This document shows, one piece after another, positions 24,350 through 33,062 of a stretch of 64,000 nt of DNA. The number at the start of each line of letters is the position of its first letter. The stretch's first letter is position 1. The position numbers and the translations under genes were made by a program. The stretch is from positions 124,001-188,000 of the forward strand of contig NZ_JARZAI010000009.1 in assembly GCF_029893355.1 (NCBI RefSeq). Direction: 5' to 3'. The DNA is from Kitasatospora sp. MAA4. GTDB taxonomy: Bacteria > Actinomycetota > Actinomycetes > Streptomycetales > Streptomycetaceae. The notes beneath the pieces are model-generated. The model saw only the letters and a list, made by a program, of their open reading frames with translations, was not told the DNA's origin and did no database searches.

Positions 24350-26145
24350 CGACCGACGCAACCGACGCGACAGGCTCGACCGACGCCCACGCCACCCGCC
24401 GCCGCACCGTGCACTCGGCCGGCGTCGCCCTGGCGGTGTTCGAGCAGGGCGACCCGCAGGCCCCCACCCTGCTGCTGGTGCACGGCTACCCGGACACCCA
24501 CCGGGTCTGGGACGACGTCGCCGCCGACCTGGCCGCCGACCACCACGTGGTGCGCTACGACGTGCGCGGCGCAGGGGAGTCGGGGGTGCCGGCCCGGCGC
24601 GAGGAGTACCGCCTGGAACTGCTGGCGGCCGACCTCCTCGCGGTGGCCGACACGGTCAGCCCGGACCGTCCGGTGCACGTGGTCGCCCACGACTGGGGCT
24701 CGCTGCAGTCCTGGGAGGCCGTCACCGAGCCCGGCGCCGAGCGCCGGATCGCCTCGTACACCACGATGTCCGGACCGTGCCTGGACCACATGGGCTTCTG
24801 GATCCGCCACCGGCTGCGCCGGCCCACCCCGCGGCACCTGCGCCAACTGCTGGTCCAGGGCGCGCACTCCTGGTACATCACCGCCTTTCACCTGCCCTTC
24901 CTGGCGCCGGCGACCTGGCGCTTCGGACTGGCGCGGGCCTGGCCGCGGGTGCTGAACGACCTGGAGGCGGTCACTCCGCGCCCGGACCACCCGCAGCTGA
25001 CGCTTCGTCAGGATGCGATCCGGGGAATCGAGTTGTACCGCGCCAACATGCGGCCGCGGCTGCGCCACCCGCGCGAGCGGCCGACCGAGATCCCGGTGCA
25101 GCTGGTCACGCTGACCCGCGACCGCTACGTCAGCGGTTTCCTGTCCGAGGGCCTGGAGCGCTGGGTCCCGCGGCTCACCCGGCGCGAGCTGAACGCCACG
25201 CACTGGTCCGCGCTACTGGAGAAGGGGGCCGTGGTGGCCGGGATGGTACGGGAGTTCACGGGCCGGATCGAGTCCGGCGAGTCCGGCGAGTCCGGCGAAG
25301 CGGGCGAAGAGGGTGAAGAGGGTGAACACCTGCGCAACGGTGGCTCGTTGGTGGTCGTCACCGGTGGCGGCAGCGGGATCGGCCGGGCCACCGCACTGGC
25401 ATTCGCCGAGCAGGGCTCCCGCGTGGTGGTCTGCGACCTCGACCTCGCCGCCGCCCAGCGCACCGCCGAACTCGCCTCCCTGCTGGGCCCGGTGGCCACC
25501 GCCTACCAGGTGGACGTGAGCGACGGGCCGGCCGTGGACGCCTTCGCGCTGACCGTCGCCGCCGCGCACGGGGTGCCGGACGTGCTGGTCAACAACGCGG
25601 GCATCGGCCACTCGGGGACCTTCCTGCAGACCACCGAGAAGGAGTGGCAGCGGGTCCTGGACGTCAACCTCTGGGGCGTGATCCACGGGTGCCGGGCGTT
25701 CGGCACGCTGATGGCCGAGCGCGGGGAGGGCGGCCACATCGTCAACCTGGCCTCGGCGGCGGCCTACCTGCCGTCCAAGATGCTGGCCGCCTACGCCACC
25801 AGCAAGGCAGCCGTCCTGATGCTCTCCGACTGCCTGCGCGCCGAACTCGCCCCGACCGGCATCGGGGTGAGCGCGATCTGCCCCGGCATCGTCAACACCA
25901 ACATCACCCGGACCTCGACCTTCTCCGGCCTGTCGGCCGCGGAGCAGGCCGCCAAGCAGGCCCGCGCCTCGAAGCTCTACGCCCGCCGGGGGTTCCCGCC
26001 GGAGAAGGTCGCCGCCGAGATCGTCCGCGCGGTCCGGACCCGCAAGCCGGTCGTCCCGGTCACCTTCGAGGCGAAGGCGGCCCGGCTGATCGGCCGGATC
26101 TCCCCCGGCCTGCTCCGACTGGCCGCTCGGCTCGACCTGGGCTGA
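24346..26145 (+). CDS. EphD-like fusion: alpha/beta hydrolase plus SDR oxidoreductase
   Basis: 599-aa two-domain protein. Residues 1-300 are an epoxide-hydrolase-type alpha/beta hydrolase (LLVHGYPDTHRVWDDV; nucleophile Asp in HVVAHDWGSLQSWE; ATHWSALLEKG with catalytic His). After a repeat-encoded Glu/Ser/Gly linker (about 309-327) comes a complete SDR (VVTGGGSGIGRATALAF; LVNNAGIGHSGTF; catalytic Ser-Tyr-Lys in LASAAAYLPSKMLAAYATSKAAV). The same fusion is known as EphD in mycobacteria. Epoxide opening followed by alcohol oxidation on a lipid-like substrate is suggested. ATG overlaps the M24 stop. Confidence 0.88.
   Translation: MTTDATDATGSTDAHATRRRTVHSAGVALAVFEQGDPQAPTLLLVHGYPDTHRVWDDVAADLAADHHVVRYDVRGAGESGVPARREEYRLELLAADLLAVADTVSPDRPVHVVAHDWGSLQSWEAVTEPGAERRIASYTTMSGPCLDHMGFWIRHRLRRPTPRHLRQLLVQGAHSWYITAFHLPFLAPATWRFGLARAWPRVLNDLEAVTPRPDHPQLTLRQDAIRGIELYRANMRPRLRHPRERPTEIPVQLVTLTRDRYVSGFLSEGLERWVPRLTRRELNATHWSALLEKGAVVAGMVREFTGRIESGESGESGEAGEEGEEGEHLRNGGSLVVVTGGGSGIGRATALAFAEQGSRVVVCDLDLAAAQRTAELASLLGPVATAYQVDVSDGPAVDAFALTVAAAHGVPDVLVNNAGIGHSGTFLQTTEKEWQRVLDVNLWGVIHGCRAFGTLMAERGEGGHIVNLASAAAYLPSKMLAAYATSKAAVLMLSDCLRAELAPTGIGVSAICPGIVNTNITRTSTFSGLSAAEQAAKQARASKLYARRGFPPEKVAAEIVRAVRTRKPVVPVTFEAKAARLIGRISPGLLRLAARLDLG
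25270..25323 (+). repeat. 9-base in-frame repeats encoding the interdomain linker
   Basis: Three copies of GAGTCCGGC followed by GAAGCGGGC and two GAAGAGGGT give a linker of (E-S/A/E-G) units joining hydrolase and SDR domains. Same 9-base period as the repeat at 22351 in the same operon. Confidence 0.9.
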
Positions 26146-26200
26146 GCGCGGGGCCGCGGGGCAGCCGCGACGCCTGGCGCGGTTCCTCGCGGAACCCCTC

Positions 26201-27619
26201 TCAGTAGCCCTTGGTGAAGTTGACCACGTACCACTTAGCGGTCGTGGCGTTGTAGATCGCGGTGAGGAAGTCCCGCTTGTTGGGCGTGGTGGTGAGCGTG
26301 GTGGAGGAGATGGTGGTGCCCAGGCCGAACGCGGAACTGAGGATGAGGGCGCGGCTTCCGGTGCCGTCCTGGATGAGTTCCCAGGTGATGCGCTGCCCGT
26401 CGATGGAGTTGGTGGGTGTGCCCAGGGTTCTGTTGCCCTTGAGGGTGACGCGGAAGAGGTTTCCCAGCGCGGCGTTGGTGGCGATGGTGGCGGCGTCGGT
26501 GAGTGTGACGGGGGCCGGGTTGACCTTGGAGTCGACGTAGTCCTTGCGCGTCAGGTGCTCGGCCGACGTCGGTGAGGCGGTGGTGGAGACGTTGCCCTCG
26601 TAGTAGGCGGAGTTCGAGCCGTAGACGAACCCGCTGGCCACCGTGCCGCCGGCGGTGTCGTTGACGACATTGGTGTAGCCCGCCAGTGACAGGGGTTTGA
26701 CGTTGCTGCAGTCGCCGAGGGTGGCCGAGCAGCCGGCGTCGACCGTGATGGAGTTGACCGCCGAGACGGCGGGGGTGTTCTCGGCGAATCCGAGGATGCT
26801 GACCGCCCGGGCGGCACCGGTGACCCAGATGCTGATGTTGGGGCTGTTGTAGGTGAAGGAGTTGTACAGGCCGACACCGATCGCGGCGTTGATCTTCCAG
26901 CTGTAGCCGTTGTATCCGGTGCCGCGGTTGACCGCGGATTCGGCGCCGCATCCGGTGAAGCTGATGCCCTGGGTGCCGATGCCGGTCACCTCGTAGCCGA
27001 TGCCGCAGTAGTCGGCCGCGCAGCCGACGAAGGAGCAGTAGGCCATGGTGTCGATGTGGAAGCCGGCGTTGGTGATGGTGTCGGCGTAGCAGGAGACGAA
27101 CGAGCAGCTGGTCCCCGCGGCACCTCCGGAGACGCCGTGGATGTTCCAGCCGTGGTTGCCGTTGTTGGCCGAGGTCACGCCCTCGAATGTGGAGACGATC
27201 GGGTTGGACAGGTCGATTCCGCTGTCGCCGAAGAACTTCACGGTCATCCGTGCGAATGCCAGCGAGACGGTCGCCGGGTTGGCGGATCGCGTGAGGGCGA
27301 TCCCTATGCCGCTACCGCTACCCGGCCCTTGGAAGGTGAGATCCCGGATGGTCAACCGGGTGATGTCCGAGCCGCCCAGCCCGTTGGCAGTGGTGCTGCT
27401 CTGGGCGATCACCGAGGAGCCGTCACTGACGCCCTCCAGGATCAGGTTGGAGCGGGCCACCAGCACGGAGGAGATCTTGTAGGTGCCCGCGGGGAAGACG
27501 ACTGTTCCGCCGGAGGAAGGAACAGCGTTGACGGCGGTCTGGATGGCGGTGGTGTCGTCGGTGACGCCGTTGCCGGTCGCGCCGTAGTCCAGGACGTTGA
27601 ACCAGTAACTTGTGGCCAT
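26201..27619 (-). CDS. Tailspike-like right-handed beta-helix protein (pectate lyase 3 fold)
   Basis: 472-aa protein without signal peptide. N-terminus VLDYGATGNGVTDDTTAIQTAVNAVPSSGGTVVFPAGTY is the classic start of GH28/pectate_lyase_3 beta-helices and phage tailspikes. A Gly/Ser/Asn-rich helix follows to about residue 350. Then HLTRKDYVDSKV (about 368) and a C-terminal domain (VTLTDAATIATNAALGNLFRVTLKGNRTLGTPTNSIDGQRITWELIQDGTG) resemble phage tail-fibre modules. No phage structural genes adjoin it. It faces a GH26-GT2 pair, suggesting action on a polysaccharide. Confidence 0.75.
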   Translation of the reverse strand: MATSYWFNVLDYGATGNGVTDDTTAIQTAVNAVPSSGGTVVFPAGTYKISSVLVARSNLILEGVSDGSSVIAQSSTTANGLGGSDITRLTIRDLTFQGPGSGSGIGIALTRSANPATVSLAFARMTVKFFGDSGIDLSNPIVSTFEGVTSANNGNHGWNIHGVSGGAAGTSCSFVSCYADTITNAGFHIDTMAYCSFVGCAADYCGIGYEVTGIGTQGISFTGCGAESAVNRGTGYNGYSWKINAAIGVGLYNSFTYNSPNISIWVTGAARAVSILGFAENTPAVSAVNSITVDAGCSATLGDCSNVKPLSLAGYTNVVNDTAGGTVASGFVYGSNSAYYEGNVSTTASPTSAEHLTRKDYVDSKVNPAPVTLTDAATIATNAALGNLFRVTLKGNRTLGTPTNSIDGQRITWELIQDGTGSRALILSSAFGLGTTISSTTLTTTPNKRDFLTAIYNATTAKWYVVNFTKGY

Positions 27620-28031
27620 GACGGTCTCCGTTCACGCTCGTATCGGCGGTGGAAGGCGCGGCAGCTGGGACCAGCGGGTTTCACCCGGCCCTGTACAGGA
27701 CGTCAGGAACGCGCACGGACACGTTTGTTCAACGCCCCTCGATGCGGGTGCGAGTTCGTATCCATACTCAAGGTAGGGAATAGGGAACTCACCGTAAAGG
27801 GTTTTTGCTGAATCAGTCCTGATTCGTCCGAATGTGCGAATGATAGGCGTACTAACCGCTTTCGCTTCCGCTCTCCGACGCATCCTCTCGCTCGTCTTTC
27901 GGCGTGCCACCAGCCGGGTTCGCCAGGTGCGCGGCATCCTGGGCCGGTGAGGGCGGATCGATGACGCGAGCACTCGCCCAGGCGAGCCCTGGGCGCTTCA
28001 AGGATGCGGCCGGCACAACAGGGCGACGAAC
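27620..28031. other. Divergent intergenic region with 7-2-7 palindrome
   Basis: 412 bases between the beta-helix gene and the GH26 gene, A/T-richer than its surroundings around 27760-27850 and without a convincing gene. GAATCAG-TC-CTGATTC at 27810-27825 is a perfect inverted repeat and a candidate operator for one or both divergent genes. No sure -35/-10 pair was identified. Confidence 0.5.
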
Positions 28032-29066
28032 ATGAGGGCCTGGACGTGGCTGACTCTGCTGGCCCTGGTCCTGGCCGGCACGGGTATGGGTGAAGCCTCG
28101 CGGGAGACGAGTTCCTTCACGGCTCGCAAGGTCACCACTGGAGCCTATATCCCCGACCCCGTTGGGGATCCGGCCGGATGGCACGGCCAACTGGACTCCT
28201 ACGACGCCTTGGTGGAGCACCGGCCGAGCGTGGTGCAGTGGTACGTCCAGTGGCAGGGGCGCCAGCCGTTCCCCACCTCGGACGCCGCCTACGTCCGCTC
28301 ACGCCACCAGGCGCCCCTCATCACGTGGGAGTCCTGGGACTGGACCGGCGGCGCGAACCAGCCCGCCTACGCTCTGTCGAACATCCTCGCCGGTAACTTC
28401 GACGACTACATCACGCAGTGGGCGACCGACGCGAAAGCCTTCGGCAGCACCGTCTACCTGCGCTGGGGCGCGGAGATGAACGGGAACTGGAACCCGTGGG
28501 ACCCGGGAATCAACGGGAACACCACCGCGCAGTACGTGGCGACCTGGAAACACATCCGCGCCCTCTTCACCTCGGTCGGCGCCACCAACGTGAAGTGGCT
28601 GTGGACGCCGGTCAACCAGTACACCAACTCGACGGCCCTGTCCGACGTCTACCCGGGCGACGAGTCCGTGGACCTGGTGGGCGTCGACGGCTACAACTGG
28701 GGCACCTCCCAAAGCTGGAGCACCTGGCAGACCTTCACCGAGGTCTTCGACCCCACCATCGCCACGATCCGCACCCTCACCACCAAGCCACTGTGGCTCA
28801 CGGAGGTCGGCTGCACCGAGCTGGGCGGCGACAAGGCCGCCTGGATCACGGCGATGTTCGCCGCCATCGCCGGCGACACCCGGATCAGCGCACTGCTGTG
28901 GTTCAACGCCGAGAAGGAGACCGACTGGCGCATCTGGTCCTCCCTCCCAGCGCTGAGCGCCTTCCGGACCGGCATCGCGTCCCCGCTCTACACCTCCGCG
29001 CCCAGCAGCGCCGGCCGCAGCACCGCACCGACCCCACCCCAACCGATGCCGAGGAGACATCAGTGA
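28032..29066 (+). CDS. Secreted GH26-type glycoside hydrolase
   Basis: 344-aa protein with a signal peptide (MRAWTWLTLLALVLAGTGMGEA). GH26/beta-mannanase-like barrel: acid/base Glu in YLRWGAEMNGNWNPWDP near residue 151, VDLVGVDGYNWG near 217, and nucleophile Glu in LWLTEVGCTELGG near 255, WFNAEKETDWRIW near 297. It likely cleaves a beta-mannan or related glycan outside the cell. Its stop overlaps the GT2 start (GTGA), so a synthase and hydrolase are co-translated. Confidence 0.85.
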   Translation: MRAWTWLTLLALVLAGTGMGEASRETSSFTARKVTTGAYIPDPVGDPAGWHGQLDSYDALVEHRPSVVQWYVQWQGRQPFPTSDAAYVRSRHQAPLITWESWDWTGGANQPAYALSNILAGNFDDYITQWATDAKAFGSTVYLRWGAEMNGNWNPWDPGINGNTTAQYVATWKHIRALFTSVGATNVKWLWTPVNQYTNSTALSDVYPGDESVDLVGVDGYNWGTSQSWSTWQTFTEVFDPTIATIRTLTTKPLWLTEVGCTELGGDKAAWITAMFAAIAGDTRISALLWFNAEKETDWRIWSSLPALSAFRTGIASPLYTSAPSSAGRSTAPTPPQPMPRRHQ

Positions 29067-30517
29067 GCCGAATCGGACCGACGCGGAGGCAGACGCGCAA
29101 GGAGGCGCGCGGGCCCGCGTTCGTACGTAGACCCAGAAACCTGACCCGCGAGGGCCACACGAAGCCGGGACACGTTCCCGACCTGCGGCACGCGGGGCCG
29201 GGCCGGATCGTCGTGCTGGTGCCCGCCCACAACGAGGAAGCGCTCATCGGCGAAACCCTGGAATCGCTCGCGGCCCAGACCAGACCCCCGGACGAGATCA
29301 TCGTGGTCGCCGACCGCTGCACCGACCTCACCTCTGACATCAGCACCGCGCACGGCGCGAAAGCCGTCAAGACGGTCGGCAACACCCAGGACAAGGCGGG
29401 CGCGCTCAACCAGGTCCTGGCCGGGCTGCTGCCCCAACTGTCCGACGAAGACGCCGTCATGGTGATGGACTCCGACACCTCACTCTCCCCCCAGTTCATC
29501 GCCGAGGCGGCCCGGCGCCTGTACCACCAGGAGCCCGACCAGGCGCCCATCGGCGGCGTCGGCGCCATCTTCTTCGGCCACCCCCTGCGCGGCCTGGTCT
29601 GCCACCTGCAGAACAACGAGTACGTGCGGTACGCGCGCGAGCTCCACCGCCGCCACGGCCGCGCCGACGTCCTGACCGGCACCGCCTCCCTCTACCCCGT
29701 CCACTCCCTGCGCCAGGTGCACCGGGCGCGCATCGGCGGCCTCCTGCCCCGGGGTGCGGACGTCTACGACGTGCAGTCGCTGACCGAGGACAACGAACTG
29801 ACCCTGGCGCTCAAGCACCTGGGCTACCGCTGCGTGTCACCGTGCGCCTGCATCGTGGGCACCGAACTCATGCCCACCTGGTCGCGGCTGTACTACCAGC
29901 GGCTGCGCTGGCAACGCGGCGCCCTGGACAACCTCAAGGCCTACGGCCTCACCCGCGTCACCCTGCCCTACATCTGCCGGCAACTGCTCACCTACCTGAG
30001 CGTGGCCTTCGTCCCCTTCTTCCTCACCGTCCTGCTCTACCAAACCGTCACCAAGGGCTTCCCCGGGTGGCCGTGGTTCTGGCTCGCGATCACCGCCGTC
30101 GCCGCCTTCGAACGCGTCTGGGCCACCAAGCGCGGCGGATGGAAGGCCCTGCTCCTCGCCGTCCTGATCGTGCCGGAAGTCCTCTTCGACCAGTTCCTCA
30201 ACGTGGTCTACACCAAAGCGCTCATCGACATACTGACCGGCGCCGGCGCCAGCTGGGAACGCGCTCACAGCCGCGGCCGCCGCCTACGCGAAGCGATCAC
30301 CGCAACGGTGGGCTTCGCACTCCTGCTGGCCGCCGTCGTGGGCCTGGCCCTCGCCTGCATCGCCCTCGGCATCGCCTGGACCCTGATCGCGGCCTTCGTG
30401 CTGTGCGGCGTCGCAGCGGCCACCGTGCGTCTCAGCCGCCTCCATCCCCTTGGACTGCTGCTGTCTCTGCCCAGTGGTGAGCAGATGCACGGCGAGATCC
30501 CACCTTGGCACCAGTGA
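29063..30517 (+). CDS. Processive GT2 glycosyltransferase (membrane)
   Basis: 484-aa family 2 glycosyltransferase of the cellulose-synthase/poly-GlcNAc-synthase type. All signature residues are seen: LVPAHNEEALIGETLESL, DRCTD, VMDSDTSL (DxD), TGTASLYP, TEDNELTLAL (TED) and YYQRLRWQRGAL (QxxRW). Four to five membrane segments follow from about residue 310. GTG start preceded by GAGGAG. With the overlapping GH26 gene it suggests an exopolysaccharide synthase with its own trimming enzyme. Confidence 0.88.
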   Translation: MSRIGPTRRQTRKEARGPAFVRRPRNLTREGHTKPGHVPDLRHAGPGRIVVLVPAHNEEALIGETLESLAAQTRPPDEIIVVADRCTDLTSDISTAHGAKAVKTVGNTQDKAGALNQVLAGLLPQLSDEDAVMVMDSDTSLSPQFIAEAARRLYHQEPDQAPIGGVGAIFFGHPLRGLVCHLQNNEYVRYARELHRRHGRADVLTGTASLYPVHSLRQVHRARIGGLLPRGADVYDVQSLTEDNELTLALKHLGYRCVSPCACIVGTELMPTWSRLYYQRLRWQRGALDNLKAYGLTRVTLPYICRQLLTYLSVAFVPFFLTVLLYQTVTKGFPGWPWFWLAITAVAAFERVWATKRGGWKALLLAVLIVPEVLFDQFLNVVYTKALIDILTGAGASWERAHSRGRRLREAITATVGFALLLAAVVGLALACIALGIAWTLIAAFVLCGVAAATVRLSRLHPLGLLLSLPSGEQMHGEIPPWHQ

Positions 30518-30567
30518 GCTGGTCCCGTCGGCTTCCCGCCGCCCCGAGCAGTGCGATCGCGCGGTGG

Positions 30568-31755
30568 TCAGACCGGCCCGGGGGAGCGTCGCGGTGGTGC
30601 CACGCTGCCGTCGAGCAGGCCGGTGGTGATGTCCAACGCCTCGGGGGTGGTGTTGAGTTCGTAGTGCAGCCGGTCGGCGGGCAGGCCGTCGCGCTGGAAC
30701 CGCTCGACCATGCTGACCACCATGTCGTCCGGTCCGCTGACGAAGACCTCGTGATCCCTCCAGTGCCCCTGGGCGGGTACGGTCTCCGGCAGCCGGCCCT
30801 GGACGCCGGAGTACCCGATCTCCTCGGAGACCACCGGGACCAGTATCAACCGCGGGAAGACGGCGGCGAGTTGGCGCAGACTGGCCAGGTCGTAGAGGTC
30901 GCTCTCGCGCCGGACGCCGGCGAACAGGTGCAGCGTGAGCGGGCGGTGGCGCGAGATCATGTCCTCGACCAGCGCCTTGATCGGCGCCAGGCCGGTCCCG
31001 CCGGCCACGCAGAGCACCCGCCGGGCCGGCTGCTCCGGCAGCACCAGCGACCCGCGCCCCGGGCCGAGTCGGACCACGTCGCCGACCTGGGTGTGGTGGA
31101 CCAGCGCGTTGCTCACCCAGCCGGCCGGCACCGCCCGCACGTGCAGGGTCAGCAGGCCGTCGCGGCGCGGGGCGTTGGCGATCGAGTACGGCCGCCAGAC
31201 CTTCGGCCAGCGCGCGGTCTCCACCGTGGTGTACTGCCCGGCGCGGTAGGGGAAGGGCGCGTCGGGGCGCAGGGTCAGCACGGCGAGGTCGGGGGTGCGC
31301 AGTTCGTGTCCGACGACCTCGGCCAGCCAGGAGGCGGGGGTGCGGTCGGCCTCCTCCTCGGCCGCGCCGCTCATCGTCGCGGCTATCTGCCCGTACGCCT
31401 GCGTCCAGGCGCTCTCGTGCGCCTCGGTCCAGGCCTCGCCCGCGAACCTGCGCAGCGTGCTCAGCAGGGCGGAGCCGACCGCGTCGTAATGGGCGGGCTC
31501 GACACCGTACTTGCGGTGGTCGCGGCCCAGCTGGCGCAGGAAGGAGGTGAGTTCGTCGGGCCGGTCGAGCATCCGGACCGCGCCCGCCAGGGCCTGGAAG
31601 AGCCGGTCGCGCTGGATGTCCATCGCGGGTGGGAAGAAGGCGCGGACTTCGGGGTTGTGCAGAAAGAGTGTCGCGTAGAAGTGGGCGGTCAGCTTGTCCC
31701 CGGAATCCCGAACCAGGGTGAAGCTCTCACGGATCAAGGTCAGATTGTCAGTCAT
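30568..31755 (-). CDS. Flavohaemoprotein-like globin-reductase
   Basis: About 395-aa protein. N-terminal globin (residues 1-140; proximal His in LGRDHRKYGVEPAHY) fused to FAD (RPYSIANAPR near 210) and NAD domains (LCVAGGTGLAPIKALVEDM near 265; FVSGPDDMVVSMV near 350), the flavohaemoglobin order used for NO dioxygenation. ATG at 31755 fits the family; an in-frame ATG at 31782 exists, and neither has a strong ribosome site. An inverted repeat TGTCA-N6-TGACA (31802-31817) lies upstream. Confidence 0.87.
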   Translation of the reverse strand: MTDNLTLIRESFTLVRDSGDKLTAHFYATLFLHNPEVRAFFPPAMDIQRDRLFQALAGAVRMLDRPDELTSFLRQLGRDHRKYGVEPAHYDAVGSALLSTLRRFAGEAWTEAHESAWTQAYGQIAATMSGAAEEEADRTPASWLAEVVGHELRTPDLAVLTLRPDAPFPYRAGQYTTVETARWPKVWRPYSIANAPRRDGLLTLHVRAVPAGWVSNALVHHTQVGDVVRLGPGRGSLVLPEQPARRVLCVAGGTGLAPIKALVEDMISRHRPLTLHLFAGVRRESDLYDLASLRQLAAVFPRLILVPVVSEEIGYSGVQGRLPETVPAQGHWRDHEVFVSGPDDMVVSMVERFQRDGLPADRLHYELNTTPEALDITTGLLDGSVAPPRRSPGPV

Positions 31756-32135
31756 GTGGTGGCGATTCGTCAGAGCGGGCATCGGGCATCACGGGAATAA
31801 CTGTCAAGAGCATGACAAGATCTCTCCCAAGTTTGCACAACTTCCGTCTCGGGAGAGGCGGTTAGAACTCTCTGGCACCCTACACGTAGAGCAATCAGGA
31901 CGTCACGCGACCCCGGTGGCCGGAAATCGCCGAGAAGCAGGTGCGCAGCGGCCTGGGCCCGGTCCGGTCGACCCCAACCGGACCGGGTCCAGGCGCTGCG
32001 CCGCGGGGCTGGTGGACCCGGGGGAGTCCACCAGTCCCGCGGCGGCGGCCGCCGACTCATGCACAGTCGGCGCCGCCAGGTTTCCGGACGGACGGCGTGT
32101 CCGGGGAGACCGCCATCCGTCCGGAAGTTCGTGGG
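31756..32135. other. Gap with two terminator-like hairpins
   Basis: 380 bases between the flavohaemoprotein start and the stop of the sigma-linked membrane protein, no gene seen. It holds an 11-bp stem (31958-31968 with 31977-31987, 8-base loop) and a 9-bp stem (32009-32017 with 32026-32034, 8-base loop), either of which can end transcription of the leftward sigma operon, plus the TGTCA-N6-TGACA dyad at 31802-31817 near the flavohaemoprotein promoter. Confidence 0.5.
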
Positions 32136-33062
32136 TCAGCGCGTCGGCCGACCGTCGTCGGTCGCGGCCGACGGGGACTGCGGGCGGTGCCCGGGGTCCG
32201 GTTTCTCCCGGGTCGGCCCGGGGCTGCCGGGTCCGTTCGGGTCGGGTCTGGCAGCGCTGGGCGCGGCCGTGCCGGGAGCCTGGGTGGTGCCGGCGTCGGA
32301 GCCGGGCCCGTGGTGCTCGGGATCCGCGGTGCGGCTGTCCTTCGTACGGTCGGCGTCGGGCCCGTGCGAGGCGTCGCCGTCGGGCGAAGCCGACCCCGGG
32401 ACGCCCGGTGCCGGGGTGACGCCGGCGGCCGCCGACAGCTTGGCGCAGAACGCCTGGACCCGGTCCGCACCGCCCGCCGCGCGCACCAGCGGCGCGAACC
32501 GCGCTTCCGGGGTGGCAGGCGTTGTACCGCCGCCCGCACCCGACCAGGCCCGGCAGAGCGCCGCCAGCCCGTTGTCCGGCCGCTGAGAGCCGCGTACGAG
32601 GCCCTCCGGATGCCCGGAGGCGCTGGTCGTCGCCAGCGGAGCGCCGGGCACGGTGTGCGCGCCGGTCGAACCGCCGGTCGAACCGCCCAGCGCGGCGGGC
32701 AGGTTCCCGGTGCCGGCCGCGACGGCGACACCGCCGAGAGCCGTCGCGGTGAGCGCGGCTGCGGCGATCTTCGTGCTCAGGAAGCGCGCGGGTGCGCAAC
32801 CGGCCATCGATCGTCTCCGGAACTTGGAAGCGGTGGACTGAGGGGCAGAGGCAGTGGACTGGGCGGGCATGAGCTGGGCAGCCTCCCGGAACGCGGCCAC
32901 GGCGGCCTCCTCGCCGGCCAGTTCGCGCGCGGTGCCGGGGGAGGCAGCGGCGGCGAGCAGGTCGTAGAGGGCGCCGGGACCGCCCTGTCTGCCGTCCGCG
33001 GCACCGCTGAGCAGCTGCTCGGCGAGGTCTCGGTCGATCCGACGGGATCGGTTGGTGCTCAT
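32136..33062 (-). CDS. Single-pass membrane protein coupled to the ECF sigma gene
   Basis: 308-aa protein. Residues 1-95 are cytoplasmic and hydrophilic, with a helical stretch DRDLAEQLLSGAADGRQGG; about 97-118 form one membrane segment (IAAAALTATALGGVAVAAGT); the rest is an extracytoplasmic Pro/Gly/Ser-rich region with two Cys (ALCRAW, AFCAKL) and a disordered tail. Start overlaps the sigma factor stop (ATGA). Topology and coupling suggest an anti-sigma-like or sigma-regulated surface protein; no zinc anti-sigma HxxxCxxC motif is visible. Confidence 0.65.
   Translation of the reverse strand: MSTNRSRRIDRDLAEQLLSGAADGRQGGPGALYDLLAAAASPGTARELAGEEAAVAAFREAAQLMPAQSTASAPQSTASKFRRRSMAGCAPARFLSTKIAAAALTATALGGVAVAAGTGNLPAALGGSTGGSTGAHTVPGAPLATTSASGHPEGLVRGSQRPDNGLAALCRAWSGAGGGTTPATPEARFAPLVRAAGGADRVQAFCAKLSAAAGVTPAPGVPGSASPDGDASHGPDADRTKDSRTADPEHHGPGSDAGTTQAPGTAAPSAARPDPNGPGSPGPTREKPDPGHRPQSPSAATDDGRPTR

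Noticed and set aside
26201..27619. Prophage remnant
   Set aside because: Only the tailspike-like gene is phage-like; neighbours are bacterial, and no integrase, capsid, terminase or attachment repeats were seen.
31903..32799. 298-codon minus-strand frame overlapping the sigma partner gene
   Set aside because: Arg-rich shadow in another frame; the 32136-33062 frame is coupled to the sigma gene and has a membrane helix.
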